A stretch of DNA of 64,000 nt from AWTP1-13 sp963797005. GTDB lineage: Bacteria; Pseudomonadota; Alphaproteobacteria; Rhizobiales; Hyphomicrobiaceae. The stretch spans positions 1 through 64,000 of the forward strand of contig CAWCOF010000006.1 in assembly GCA_963797005.1 (NCBI GenBank). Reading direction: 5' to 3'. Below, in pieces: positions 35,036 through 43,505 of the stretch. The position numbers and the translations under genes are program-made. The notes under the pieces were generated by a model that saw nothing but the letters and a program-made list of their open reading frames with translations, ran no database searches and was not told the origin of the DNA. Each line of letters opens with the position of its first letter. The first letter of the stretch is position 1.

Positions 35036-35788
35036 GTGCAGCGCGCCGTCAACGAGAGCGACGCCGGCCCCAGCGCGATCCTTCCGATCCGCGGGCACGA
35101 CCTCGTGTTCGAGCGGGGCGACCGGCGGCTGCTCGACGGCATCGACATCGAGATCGCGGGCACGGGGACGCTCGTCATCGTGGGCCCCAACGGTGCCGGC
35201 AAGAGCCTGCTCGTGCGGGTGCTGGCAGGCCTCATCGAGCCCACCGCCGGGACGGTGACGTGGGCGGGGCGCCCTCCCGAGCGACGGCGGGCGCCCAAGA
35301 TCGGCTTCGTCTTTCAGCGCCCCGTGCTGCTGCGCCGCTCGGTGCAGGCCAACATCGAATACGCCCTGGGCGTGGCCGGCGTGCTGCGGGCAGAACGCGC
35401 CGCGCGTGCCCAGGCCGCCCTGGCGCGGGCGCGCCTCACGCATCTTGCCGCCTCGCCGGCGCGCGTGCTGTCGGGCGGCGAGCAGCAGCTGCTGTCGATC
35501 GCCCGGGCGCTGGCCACGGTTCCCGAGATCCTGATCCTCGACGAGCCGACCTCCAACCTGGACCCGGCCGCCACCAAGGCGATCGAGGCGCTGCTGGGGG
35601 TCGTGCGCGCGGAGGGGACGCGCATCGTGCTCATTACCCACGATTTGGGCCAGGCCCGCCGCCTCGCCGACGAGGTGGCATTTCTCCACCGCGGCCGCCT
35701 GGTCGAACGCACTGGCCGAGAGGGTTTTTTTGCAAATCCCCAGAGCGAAGTCGCCCAGTCGTTCCTGCGCGGCGAGATCGTCCTTTAG
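35036..35788 (+). CDS. tupC: ABC transporter ATP-binding protein (tungstate-type)
   Basis: The ATPase partner of the upstream permease, 250 residues. It has Walker A GPNGAGKS, the Q-loop in GFVFQRPVLLRRS, the signature LSGGEQQ, Walker B LILDEPT and the switch His in ITHDLGQA. The short length, without a regulatory C-terminal domain, fits TupC-like proteins. The start is a GTG at 35036, seven bases after the permease stop, suggesting coupled translation. Confidence 0.85.
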   Translation: MQRAVNESDAGPSAILPIRGHDLVFERGDRRLLDGIDIEIAGTGTLVIVGPNGAGKSLLVRVLAGLIEPTAGTVTWAGRPPERRRAPKIGFVFQRPVLLRRSVQANIEYALGVAGVLRAERAARAQAALARARLTHLAASPARVLSGGEQQLLSIARALATVPEILILDEPTSNLDPAATKAIEALLGVVRAEGTRIVLITHDLGQARRLADEVAFLHRGRLVERTGREGFFANPQSEVAQSFLRGEIVL

Positions 35789-36285
35789 GACACAACGGCG
35801 TGTCGGATCGGGGCCACAGAGCCGCCGGTGGCCGGAGCAACTCGAACGGCCCGGCATCGGTGGAAAGAATCGGCGCCGGTGGATGAACAGTGGACAGAGC
35901 GGCAGTGCCTTTTACTTGGCCTGTGCTCGACCGATCGTGTGTTTGACGCTTGCGTGGCAGCATACGCAACTGAATTCTTTACGAATTATTTAGACTTAGC
36001 AGTCGAGGGGGCTGCATAAGCGTGCTGCATTTCTGTTCGGCCGGTCCGTTTCAGCGTGTGCACAGGTTGGCTGCGTGAACGAGGGGCCATGTGCATAACC
36101 TGTGACCGACGCCTTGGCTTCCGTCCGTGGATGGACGAGCGCTGAGTGGTGCCCGGCGGCTACAAGCCGGCGACCCGCTCGAGGGAAAGGCGCTCGAACC
36201 TATCCTCCGCGGCCGGGGCTTCCCTCTCGCATGTCCGATTGCGGCAGCCGTCCCGCGGTGCGCCGGAGAAACAAAGGGGGCTCCA
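35789..36285. other. Intergenic region, partly AT-rich, no gene recognised
   Basis: About 500 bases without a supportable gene. A stretch around 35950-36020 is clearly AT-richer than its surroundings and may hold the promoter of the downstream membrane protein gene. No palindromic repeat or terminator stands out. Confidence 0.4.
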
Positions 36286-37500
36286 ATGGCAAGACATGCC
36301 TTGGGCATATTGGGCGTCATTGCGGCCAGCATCCTGCTGGCCGTGTCCGCAGCCATGAACTACCGCTTCGGCTTCAGCCTCGGCAAAACCGCCTTGGATG
36401 GCGAAATCTATGGCGCGGCTTCGGTTGCCGCGGACTGCTTCAAGGCGCTGGTGCCGTTCTTCTTCTTTGCCGCGATCCGCAACCGCATGTGGGCGCAGGC
36501 ACTCGCAGCCGTGCTGGTGTGGGTGGTGGTCACGGGCTACGCCATGACCTCGGCGCTTGGGCACGCCGCGCTGAACCGGCTCGACACGTCGGGACAGCGC
36601 GCTGCCGCGGCGGCGAACTACACCGACCTGCGCGCCAACTCCAAGCGCGCCCAGGAGCAGCTTTCCTGGATCCCGGCGCACCGGCCATACGAGACCGTTG
36701 CCGCCGAGCTCAATGTGCACAAGGCGCAGCGCTACTGGGCCGTCACGAACGAATGCACCGACGTGAGAGGCAGAGGTGCGCGCAACTACTGCCAGCAGTA
36801 CTTCAAGCTCAATGCCGAGCTGGCCTCGGCGCAGAACTCCCAGAAGCTCGAGTCGCGCATCGCCGAGATCGGCGCCAAGCTCGCCAACGTGACCGGCAGC
36901 GCCGTGATGGCCCAGGCCGATCCGCAGGCCAGCGTGCTGGCGAAGATCACGGGGCTCGATGTGCCGACGGTGCAGACGGGGCTGACCATGTTCGTGGCCC
37001 TTCTGATCGAGATCGGCTCGGGCTTCGGCATGTTCGTGGCGTTCGCCTACTGGCGCATCCACGATCCGGTCACGCCACGGGTCAGGTCGCCCCTGCGAAC
37101 CCAGGTGTCCGTGGCCGAGGCCATGGTTGCGGAGGAGGCTACCGCGCAGGCGGTGGCGGCGACCCCGCCGCCGGTGCGCAGCCTCAATGCCAACGACAAC
37201 CGGATGCCGCACGGCGTGCCCGACAGCGACGTCCAGCGCTTCTACCGCGAGCGCGTGCTGGCGGCGCCCGACAGCTCGAGCGTCACGTCGACAGAGCTCT
37301 ACGAGGAGTACTGCGCCTGGTGCGAGGAGACCGACAAGGTGCCGTTCGCCCATCCCCGCGTCACGCGCGAGATCGGCGAGCTCGGCGTCAAGAAGGAGCG
37401 CATCGGCAAGCGCACCAGGTATTTCGGCATCGCACTCCGCTCGGCAAGCGAGCAGGGAGCGGTCAAGAAGCTGCCGGCACCCGTGCCGCAAGCAGCCTAA
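36286..37500 (+). CDS. Membrane protein with a C-terminal primase-C-terminus-like (winged-helix) domain
   Basis: A 404-residue protein with an unusual layout. The N-terminal two thirds carry about four hydrophobic helices (about 6-26, 47-66, 68-88 and 222-248) with a charged loop of about 130 residues between the third and fourth. The last 85 residues (from FYRERVLAAPD) resemble the small C-terminal domain of phage/plasmid P4-type primases: SSVTSTELYEEYCAWCEETDKVPF, then RVTREIGELGVKKERIG-KRTRYFGIAL. In those proteins it is a winged-helix, nucleic-acid-binding module. The ATG at 36286 has a purine-rich AAAGGGGG upstream. Function unknown; a membrane-tethered DNA-binding or sensor role is a guess. 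A strong terminator follows. Confidence 0.65.
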   Translation: MARHALGILGVIAASILLAVSAAMNYRFGFSLGKTALDGEIYGAASVAADCFKALVPFFFFAAIRNRMWAQALAAVLVWVVVTGYAMTSALGHAALNRLDTSGQRAAAAANYTDLRANSKRAQEQLSWIPAHRPYETVAAELNVHKAQRYWAVTNECTDVRGRGARNYCQQYFKLNAELASAQNSQKLESRIAEIGAKLANVTGSAVMAQADPQASVLAKITGLDVPTVQTGLTMFVALLIEIGSGFGMFVAFAYWRIHDPVTPRVRSPLRTQVSVAEAMVAEEATAQAVAATPPPVRSLNANDNRMPHGVPDSDVQRFYRERVLAAPDSSSVTSTELYEEYCAWCEETDKVPFAHPRVTREIGELGVKKERIGKRTRYFGIALRSASEQGAVKKLPAPVPQAA

Positions 37501-37522
37501 AGACTGCACACAGGGGCTGCAG

Positions 37523-37546
37523 AGGGCCGCTTCGGCGGCCCTTTTT
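37523..37546 (+). terminator. Rho-independent terminator
   Basis: AGGGCCGC, a TTCG tetraloop and GCGGCCCT form a perfect 8-bp stem, immediately followed by TTTTC. It lies 22 bases after the stop codon of the membrane/primase-C-terminus-like gene and ends its transcript. Confidence 0.9.
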
Positions 37547-37619
37547 CTTATGTGCCGTCTCCTGCTACTGAAGCGATCTGCCCGGGAACCCGACACGGGC
37601 ACAGGAAGGCAGGTCGCCC

Positions 37620-38759
37620 ATGCCCATACCTCCGCCCGCCGCGATCGGCGCGCCGCTTGCCGCGGTCGACACGCCGGCGCTTGTCATCGATCTGGATGCC
37701 TTCGAGCGCAACCTGAAGCGCATGGCGGACTTCGCCAGGGGCGCCGGCGTGCGCCTGCGGCCTCACGCCAAGACGCACAAGTCGCCCGATATCGCCGCCC
37801 GCCAGATCGCGCTCGGCGCCGTCGGCGTGTGCTGCCAGAAAGTATCGGAGGCCGAGGTGCTGGTGGCGGGCGGCGTCGGCGACGTGCTCGTCTCCAACGA
37901 GGTTGCGGGTGCCGGGAAGCTCGAACGGCTGGCGGCGCTTGCGGGCAAGGCCAGGATCGGCGTCTGCACCGATGACATCGCCAACGTCGCCGAGATCGAG
38001 GCGGCGGCGGCCAAGGTGGGCACGACCATCGATGTGCTGGTCGAGATCGACGTCGGCGGGCGGCGCTGCGGGGTTGTGCCGGGCGCACCCGCCGTCCGCA
38101 TCGCCGAGGCAATCGCCAAGTCACCGCACCTGCGCTTCGGCGGGCTGCAGGCCTATCATGGCTCTGCCCAGCATGTGCGCGAGGCCGGCGAGCGCAAGCA
38201 GCAGATCGCGCGCGCCATCGAGCTCGTCCGCGAGACGCTTTCCGGCCTCGAGGCGGCCGGACTGACGGCTGCGACCGTCGGCGGCGGCGGCACCGGCACC
38301 TACGAGAACGAGGCGGCAAGCCGGCTCTACAACGAGCTGCAGGCCGGCTCCTACATCTTCATGGACGCCGACTACGCCCGCAACAAGAAGGGCGACGGCG
38401 GCCCGTTCGACACTTACGAGCATGCGCTCTTCGTCTACGCCACGGTGATGAGCGCGCCGGCGCCGGAGCGCGCAATCCTCGATGCCGGGCACAAGTCGCT
38501 GGCCGTCGACAGCGGCATGCCGAGCCCATGGAAGCTTCCCGGCGCGATCTATCAGCGGCCCTCCGACGAGCACGGCGTGCTCGACCTGTCGTCGTGCGAG
38601 GTGAGCCCCAAGCGCGGCGACAAGGTGCTGCTCGTGCCCGGCCACTGCGACCCGACCGTCAACCTGCACGACTGGTACGTCGGTGTCCGCGGCCTGGGGC
38701 GTGCCGACGCTCGCGTGGAGTGCATCTGGCCCGTGGCCGCGCGCGGCGCCTTGTTCTGA
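37620..38759 (+). CDS. DSD1-family PLP enzyme (D-threonine aldolase / 3-hydroxy-D-aspartate aldolase-like)
   Basis: A fold-type III PLP enzyme of 379 residues. The N-terminal alanine-racemase-like barrel has the PLP lysine region RPHAKTHK (47-54), and the PLP-binding GGGGTGTY loop follows. The C-terminal beta domain holds the metal site, His342-Cys343-Asp344 in VPGHCDPTVN. Members include D-threonine aldolase, D-serine dehydratase and the erythro-3-hydroxy-D-aspartate aldolase of the beta-hydroxyaspartate cycle. The His-x-Asp spacing is closer to aldolases, but I cannot settle the activity. None of the other cycle genes is adjacent. It begins about 75 bases after a terminator. Confidence 0.83.
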   Translation: MPIPPPAAIGAPLAAVDTPALVIDLDAFERNLKRMADFARGAGVRLRPHAKTHKSPDIAARQIALGAVGVCCQKVSEAEVLVAGGVGDVLVSNEVAGAGKLERLAALAGKARIGVCTDDIANVAEIEAAAAKVGTTIDVLVEIDVGGRRCGVVPGAPAVRIAEAIAKSPHLRFGGLQAYHGSAQHVREAGERKQQIARAIELVRETLSGLEAAGLTAATVGGGGTGTYENEAASRLYNELQAGSYIFMDADYARNKKGDGGPFDTYEHALFVYATVMSAPAPERAILDAGHKSLAVDSGMPSPWKLPGAIYQRPSDEHGVLDLSSCEVSPKRGDKVLLVPGHCDPTVNLHDWYVGVRGLGRADARVECIWPVAARGALF

Positions 38760-38917
38760 CCGCCGCTCCGGCGGCCTGCCGCGTCCCGGGGATAGCACGA
38801 GTTCGAGTAGAACCGGCGCGGCGCCTGCCCAGAGGTAGCAGGGCACCTCCGCCCATTGTCAGACGGCGAGCGGCACCCGATATGACGTCATCATCCTGCG
38901 TGGGAGCACCCCTCAAC

Positions 38918-39592
38918 ATGACCCCAGACGAGCGTCGCCTGATCGCCGGGCTGTTCGATCGCATGCGCGATTTCGGCCGTCCCGACAAGGACAGGGAGGC
39001 GGAAGCCCTGATCAATCAGTCGGTGCGCAGCAATGCGGACGCACCCTACATGCTCGTGCAATCGGTGCTGGTGCAGGAGCAGGCGCTGGAGTCGGCGAAC
39101 GGCCGCATCCAGGACCTGGAGGACCGTTTGCGCGAGCTCGAGAGCCAGCGCGAGCCCCGTTCGCGCGGCGGCTTCCTGGGCGGCGGCCTGTTCGGCGGCC
39201 GCTCCGACGAGGAGAGGCGGCCCTCCAGCGTGCCCCAGGTGGGCGCGGGCGCGACCCCGTCGTCCGCTTCCTCGAGCCGCGACGAGCCGCCGCCATCGCA
39301 GCCAGCCTCGCCACCGCCGGCTTCCGGCGGCGGGTTCATGCGCTCGGCGCTGGCGACCGCAGCCGGTGTTGCCGGCGGCATGCTGGTCGCCGACAGTCTC
39401 CGCAGCATGCTGGGGGGTGCGCATGCCGGCCATGGATCACCCACGGCAGCCGATGCGAAGAGCCCGCTTGCGGGTCCGGACAGCGGCTCCGACCGCGCCC
39501 AGCCCGTTGACGATAACGACAACGACAACGACGACCGCGATGACGATGACGACGACGCGGGCGACGACGACTCCGGCGACATCGAAGTGTAG
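38918..39592 (+). CDS. DUF2076 domain-containing protein
   Basis: A 224-residue protein starting MTPDERRLIAGLFDRMRDF, the hallmark of DUF2076, followed by EAEALINQSVRSNADAPYMLVQSVLVQEQALE and a coiled-coil-prone helix (GRIQDLEDRLRELESQ). A Gly-rich FLGGG/FGG region, a Pro/Ser linker, a hydrophobic Ala/Gly stretch and an Asp-rich tail (long runs of Asp, Asn) complete it. The family is often called a periplasmic ligand-binding sensor, but its function is not established. I chose the ATG at 38918; an in-frame ATG at 38882 adds 12 residues. Confidence 0.85.
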   Translation: MTPDERRLIAGLFDRMRDFGRPDKDREAEALINQSVRSNADAPYMLVQSVLVQEQALESANGRIQDLEDRLRELESQREPRSRGGFLGGGLFGGRSDEERRPSSVPQVGAGATPSSASSSRDEPPPSQPASPPPASGGGFMRSALATAAGVAGGMLVADSLRSMLGGAHAGHGSPTAADAKSPLAGPDSGSDRAQPVDDNDNDNDDRDDDDDDAGDDDSGDIEV

Positions 39593-39636
39593 ATGCTGAA
39601 CCGCCGGGTGCTCGGCTCAGCCCGGCGCCCGCTTCG

Positions 39637-41745
39637 TCATTCGGTCTTTTCCGCGACCTTGAGCGCGAAGGCGTAGTCAAGCGCGATCTCCTTCAGCGCC
39701 TCGAAGCGCCCGGACGCGCCGCCGTGACCGGCCTCCATGTTGGTCTTGAGCAGGACCAGGCGGTCGCTGGTGTTGCGCGCCCTCAGCCGCGCAATCCACT
39801 TGGCGGGCTCCCAGTAGGTGACGCGCGGGTCCGTCAGGCCGCCGTAGGCGAAGATGTGCGGATAGGCCTTGGCGCCAACGTTGTCGTAGGGCGAGTAGGA
39901 GCGGATGATGTCGAAATCCTCCTTGGAGGCGATCGGGTTGCCCCACTCGGGCCACTCCGGCGGGGTGAGCGGCAAGGTGCCGTCGAGCATGGTGTTGAGC
40001 ACGTCGACGAACGGCACGTCGGCGATGATGCCGAGGAAGAGATCGGGCGCCATGTTGGCGACCACGCCCATCAGCATGCCGCCGGCCGAGCCGCCGTTGG
40101 CCACGATGCGACCGCGCCGCGTGTAGCCCGCCTTCGCCAGGAACTCGCCGGCGACGATGAAGTCGGTGAAGGTGTTGCGCTTCTTGAGGTGCTTGCCTTC
40201 CGTGTACCAGCGGTAGCCCTTCTCCTTGCCGCCGCGGATGTGGGCGATGGCGAAGATGAAGCCGCGGTCGACGAGCGACAGGCGGTTGGTGGAGAAGCCC
40301 GCGGGAATCGTGATGCCGTACGAGCCGTAGCCGTAGAGGAAGAGCGGTGCCGAGCCGTCGAGCGGCGTGCCCGCCTTGTAGAGGAGAGAGATGGGGACCG
40401 TCTCGCCGTCCGGGGCTGGCGCAAAGAGGCGGCGGGTGACGTAGTCGGCGGGGTCGTGGCCGCTCGGCACCTGCTGCGTCTTGCGCAAGGTCCGCGCGCG
40501 CGCCTCCATGTCGTAGTCGAAGACCTGCGCCGGCGTCGTCATCGACGAGTAGGTGAACCGCACGGTGGTGGTGTCGAACTCGTAGCCGCCCGACATGCCG
40601 AGCGAATAGGCCTCCTCGTCGAAGGCGATTGCATGCTCCGCCGCGTCCGAGAAGCGGCGGACGACGATGCGCGGCAGGCCGTCCTCGCGCTCGAGCCGCA
40701 CTAGGTGAGCCTTGAAGGCGATCGCCTCCAGGATCAGCCGTCCGGGCTTGTGGGCGAGGATCTCGCGCCAGTTGGACATCTCAGGCGCGGCCAGCGGCGT
40801 CTCGCAGATGCGGAAGTCCTCCGCGCCGCCGGAGTTGGTGGTGATGATGAGCCGGTCGCCGTGGTGCTCGACCGAATACTCGTGGCCATGCGTGCGGGCA
40901 GCCACCAGGCGCGGGGCGGTCTCCGGCCGGTCGGCGTCGATGAGATAGACCTCGCTGGTCTGGTGGTCGTGCGCGTCGATGGCGACGAACCGGCCCGACT
41001 GCGTCTGCGTCACGCCGACGTAGAAGCCGATGTCCTTCTCCTCGTAGACGAGCACATCCTCCTCGACGGGGGTGCCGACGCGGTGGCGATAGACGAATAG
41101 CGGGCGATGGTTGGCGTCGAGCCTGACGTAGAACAGCGTGCGGCTGTCGCGTGCCCACACGATGGCGCTGCGGGTATCGGGGATCCGATCGGGCAGGTCC
41201 TCGCCGGTGGCGAGGTCGCGGATGCGGATGGTGGCAAGCTCCGACCCCTTGTCGTCGGCCGCGTAGGCCAGGAGCTTGTGGTCCGGGCTGTGGGCCGCAG
41301 CGCTGAGCTGCCAATAGGCGAGGCCCGCGGCCTCCTTGTTGCCGTCGAGCAGCACCTCTTCGACGCCGCCGTTGCGGGGCTGCCGGCACAGCCGGGGATG
41401 CTGCCCGCCCATGACGTAGCTCATGTAGTAGGCCATCGCGCCGTCGGGCGCCGGGACCGTGCTGTCGTCCTCCTTGATGCGGCCCTTCATCTCGGCATAG
41501 AGGGTCGCCTGCAGGTCGGCCGTGTCGGCCAATGAGGCCTCCATGTAGGCGTTCTCCGCCTCCAGGTAGGCCCGGATGTCGGCATCGAGCACGGATGGGT
41601 CGCGCATCACCTCCTGCCAGTTGTCCGCACGCAGCCAGGCATACTCATCCGCCAGCTCGACGCCGTGATGGACGGAGAAGGTGGGCCGGCGCTTGGCGAC
41701 CGGCGGCACAGGCGGACGGGAGAGAGGGCGGTCGAGGCCGTGCAT
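39637..41745 (-). CDS. ptrB: Oligopeptidase B (prolyl oligopeptidase family S9A)
   Basis: A cytoplasmic serine peptidase of 702 residues that cleaves short peptides after basic residues. An N-terminal beta-propeller (DPSVLDADIRAYLEAEN, then blades up to about 410) precedes an alpha/beta-hydrolase domain. The catalytic serine is in NGGSAGGMLM near residue 552, and the His in EAGHGGASGRFE near the end; a YGSYGI oxyanion region is visible. PDLFLGIIADVPFVDVLNTM and DPRVTYWEPAKW match oligopeptidase B. The ATG at 41745 was preferred to the in-frame 41793, which adds 16 residues of basic tail. Confidence 0.92.
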   Translation of the reverse strand: MHGLDRPLSRPPVPPVAKRRPTFSVHHGVELADEYAWLRADNWQEVMRDPSVLDADIRAYLEAENAYMEASLADTADLQATLYAEMKGRIKEDDSTVPAPDGAMAYYMSYVMGGQHPRLCRQPRNGGVEEVLLDGNKEAAGLAYWQLSAAAHSPDHKLLAYAADDKGSELATIRIRDLATGEDLPDRIPDTRSAIVWARDSRTLFYVRLDANHRPLFVYRHRVGTPVEEDVLVYEEKDIGFYVGVTQTQSGRFVAIDAHDHQTSEVYLIDADRPETAPRLVAARTHGHEYSVEHHGDRLIITTNSGGAEDFRICETPLAAPEMSNWREILAHKPGRLILEAIAFKAHLVRLEREDGLPRIVVRRFSDAAEHAIAFDEEAYSLGMSGGYEFDTTTVRFTYSSMTTPAQVFDYDMEARARTLRKTQQVPSGHDPADYVTRRLFAPAPDGETVPISLLYKAGTPLDGSAPLFLYGYGSYGITIPAGFSTNRLSLVDRGFIFAIAHIRGGKEKGYRWYTEGKHLKKRNTFTDFIVAGEFLAKAGYTRRGRIVANGGSAGGMLMGVVANMAPDLFLGIIADVPFVDVLNTMLDGTLPLTPPEWPEWGNPIASKEDFDIIRSYSPYDNVGAKAYPHIFAYGGLTDPRVTYWEPAKWIARLRARNTSDRLVLLKTNMEAGHGGASGRFEALKEIALDYAFALKVAEKTE

Positions 41746-41835
41746 GGGGCAACCTTCCTTCGCGCGGGGCGTCTGCTGGGGACGCCTCCGCATGCCTTGA
41801 TCGGGACTGCGCTTCGGCGTTTGCGAGACCGCCTG

Positions 41836-42264
41836 TCAGGTGTCGCCCGGCTTGAAGCTCAGCGCCGCGCCGTTGATGCAGTAGCGCAAGCCGGTCGAAT
41901 CGCGGGGACCGTCGGGGAAGACATGGCCCAGGTGGCCTTCGCAGCGCGCGCAGCGCACCTCCGTGCGGCGCATGAACAAGGAGCGGTCCGCGTGCTCGCT
42001 GACGGCGCCGGTGTCGGCGGGCTGGTCGAAGCTCGGCCAGCCGGTGCCCGAGTTGAACTTGGCATCGGAAGAGAACAAGGGCTCCCCGCAGCACACGCAC
42101 GCGTACATGCCGGCCCGCTTCTCCTTGTTGAGCGGCGAGGTGCCGGCCCGCTCCGTGCCGTGCTGTCGGGTTACGTAGTACTGCTCCGGCGTCAGCTGCT
42201 CGCGCCATTCCGCATCGCTCTTGACGACCTTGTCGGGGTGGTCGGCGGTCTGCGTCTTGGTCAT
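41836..42264 (-). CDS. msrB: Peptide-methionine (R)-S-oxide reductase
   Basis: Repairs R-methionine sulfoxide in proteins. The 142-residue cytoplasmic protein has the Zn-binding cysteines 56 and 59 (CVCC) and 105 and 108 (CARC), the substrate loop NSGTGWPSF (71-79), HLGHVF (111-116) and the catalytic Cys129 in RYCINGAAL. The only other cysteine is Cys58 inside the first zinc motif. It is 90 bases upstream of ptrB on the same strand and may be co-transcribed. Confidence 0.95.
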   Translation of the reverse strand: MTKTQTADHPDKVVKSDAEWREQLTPEQYYVTRQHGTERAGTSPLNKEKRAGMYACVCCGEPLFSSDAKFNSGTGWPSFDQPADTGAVSEHADRSLFMRRTEVRCARCEGHLGHVFPDGPRDSTGLRYCINGAALSFKPGDT

Positions 42265-42493
42265 GGGGGCGGCCTTCGGCTGGAAGGGAGCTGGTACCGG
42301 GGGTCCGGGGCCCCATTATGACCTCGGCGGCGCCGGCCTTCGACAGGCATTGCTTTCAAGACTTCGTGTTGGCCGGAGGGGGCCCGGCTAGTGTAAGTCT
42401 CACTGAGGCGCCGGAACTGTGACAAAGCCTGGCCGAGGCCCCAGACAAGGCCAAATACTGGCGGTATCGGTGCCACAACTGCGGGCTTTTTTC

Positions 42494-42523
42494 TTGGATT
42501 GGTAACTAGTCATGCTGTATTAT
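42494..42523 (+). promoter_or_regulatory. Candidate mucR promoter and AT-rich control region
   Basis: TTGGAT (42494-42499) and TATTAT (42518-42523) are spaced by 18 bases in a markedly AT-rich segment running to about 42560. MucR/Ros proteins bind AT-rich DNA and often repress their own genes, so this segment is a good candidate for autoregulation. The start codon lies 97 bases downstream. Confidence 0.42.
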
Positions 42524-42620
42524 ATTGTTGTGTTCGACGCATAAGTAGCAAGAATAGTGAACGGCCCATACAAGGGGGCGCTGCCGTTGCACGAAATTCA
42601 GGTCCGGGTGGAGGGACATC

Positions 42621-43028
42621 ATGGATGAATCGAATAGGCCCGACCTGGTCGAGCTGACGGCAAAGGTCATTTCGGCCTATGTCAGCAACAATACGGTCGT
42701 TTCGGCCGATCTTCCCGGGATCATCGGTGATGTGCACGAGGCTTTGAGCAAAGCTTCGCAGCGCATCGGTCAAACCGAGCGCGAAGAACTTCGCCCTGCC
42801 ATCGCCGTCAAGAAATCAGTGACCCCCGATTTCATCGTCTGCTTGGAGGACGGCAAGAAGTTCAAGTCTCTCAAGCGGCATTTACGTACGCATTACAACC
42901 TTTCCCCCGAGGAATACCGGGAGAAGTGGGGCCTCCCCCACGACTATCCCATGGTCGCCCCCAACTATGCAGCGGCCCGCTCGCAGCTGGCCAAGCAAAT
43001 GGGGCTCGGCACCCGCCGGGAGAAGTAG
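42621..43028 (+). CDS. mucR: MucR/Ros family zinc-finger transcriptional regulator
   Basis: A global regulator of the Ros/MucR type, 135 residues. It has an N-terminal oligomerisation helix (LVELTAKVISAYVSNNTV) and the zinc finger with Cys74, Asp77, His87 and His91 in IVCLEDGKKFKSLKRHLRTHYN, then the invariant PEEYREKWGLP. MucR proteins silence AT-rich and acquired genes, somewhat like H-NS, and control exopolysaccharide, motility and cell cycle genes. GGAGGG lies six bases before the ATG. It sits right next to a low-GC, IS-interrupted region, which is the kind of DNA such a protein would silence. Confidence 0.93.
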   Translation: MDESNRPDLVELTAKVISAYVSNNTVVSADLPGIIGDVHEALSKASQRIGQTEREELRPAIAVKKSVTPDFIVCLEDGKKFKSLKRHLRTHYNLSPEEYREKWGLPHDYPMVAPNYAAARSQLAKQMGLGTRREK

Positions 43029-43505
43029 GACTGGCCGTCGGGAAACGCGCGCCGCTCGCGGCGCCGACCGTCGCACCGCGCGCGCAAGCGCCTGCTCCGC
43101 AGCCGCTGCGCCCAGGTCTTCACGCTTGCCCACATTGAATTCGCAGCCGATCCCATCGGCGGGGGCTCCGGCTGGGCTGCGACGTCGGCAGGGAGGGCTG
43201 CACTCACAACCTCGGGCGAGGGCGACTTCGCTGACGCGAGCGGGCTGCCGCCCGCACCCGTTTGGGCGGGACACCCGCCCAAACGTTTGTGGTGGATCAG
43301 TGGCTGCTTTGATAGCCTGCGCGGCCTCCTCAAGTGCCTGCAGGAAGCGGGAGCGGTCGTTCCCGGTGAAGCCGGCGTTGTAACCCTTGCTCTCGTCGGT
43401 TTGCCGATCCTATAATCTTATTTGAGACAGTGTTACAATGTTGTGCGCAGTTGGGCAGGAATGGCGGCGCCTATCCGCACCAGCATTTTCAGTTTCGAGG
43501 AAAAA
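43029..43505. other. Intergenic region with hairpin and possible gene remnant
   Basis: A perfect 11-bp hairpin at 43260-43284 (GTTTGGGCGGG, ACA loop, CCCGCCCAAAC) is the main structure; it lacks a T-run. On the minus strand 43299-43409 reads DESKGYNAGFTGNDRSRF, a coding-like stretch that opens right after a stop and has no start codon, so it may be the remnant of a lost gene. The GC content drops towards 43500, where the acquired-looking membrane protein gene begins. Confidence 0.45.

Noticed and set aside
42423..42509. Short + strand frame reading AEAPDKAKYWRYRCHNCGLF with a CxxC pair, like a zinc-ribbon end
   Set aside because: It opens just after a stop, has no ATG, GTG or TTG start and lies in the mucR promoter region. 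It may be a remnant but cannot be supported as a gene.
43299..43409. Minus-strand coding-like fragment DESKGYNAGFTGNDRSRF
   Set aside because: It has no start codon and no recognisable family, and continues into low-complexity sequence; noted only as a possible remnant within the intergenic region.
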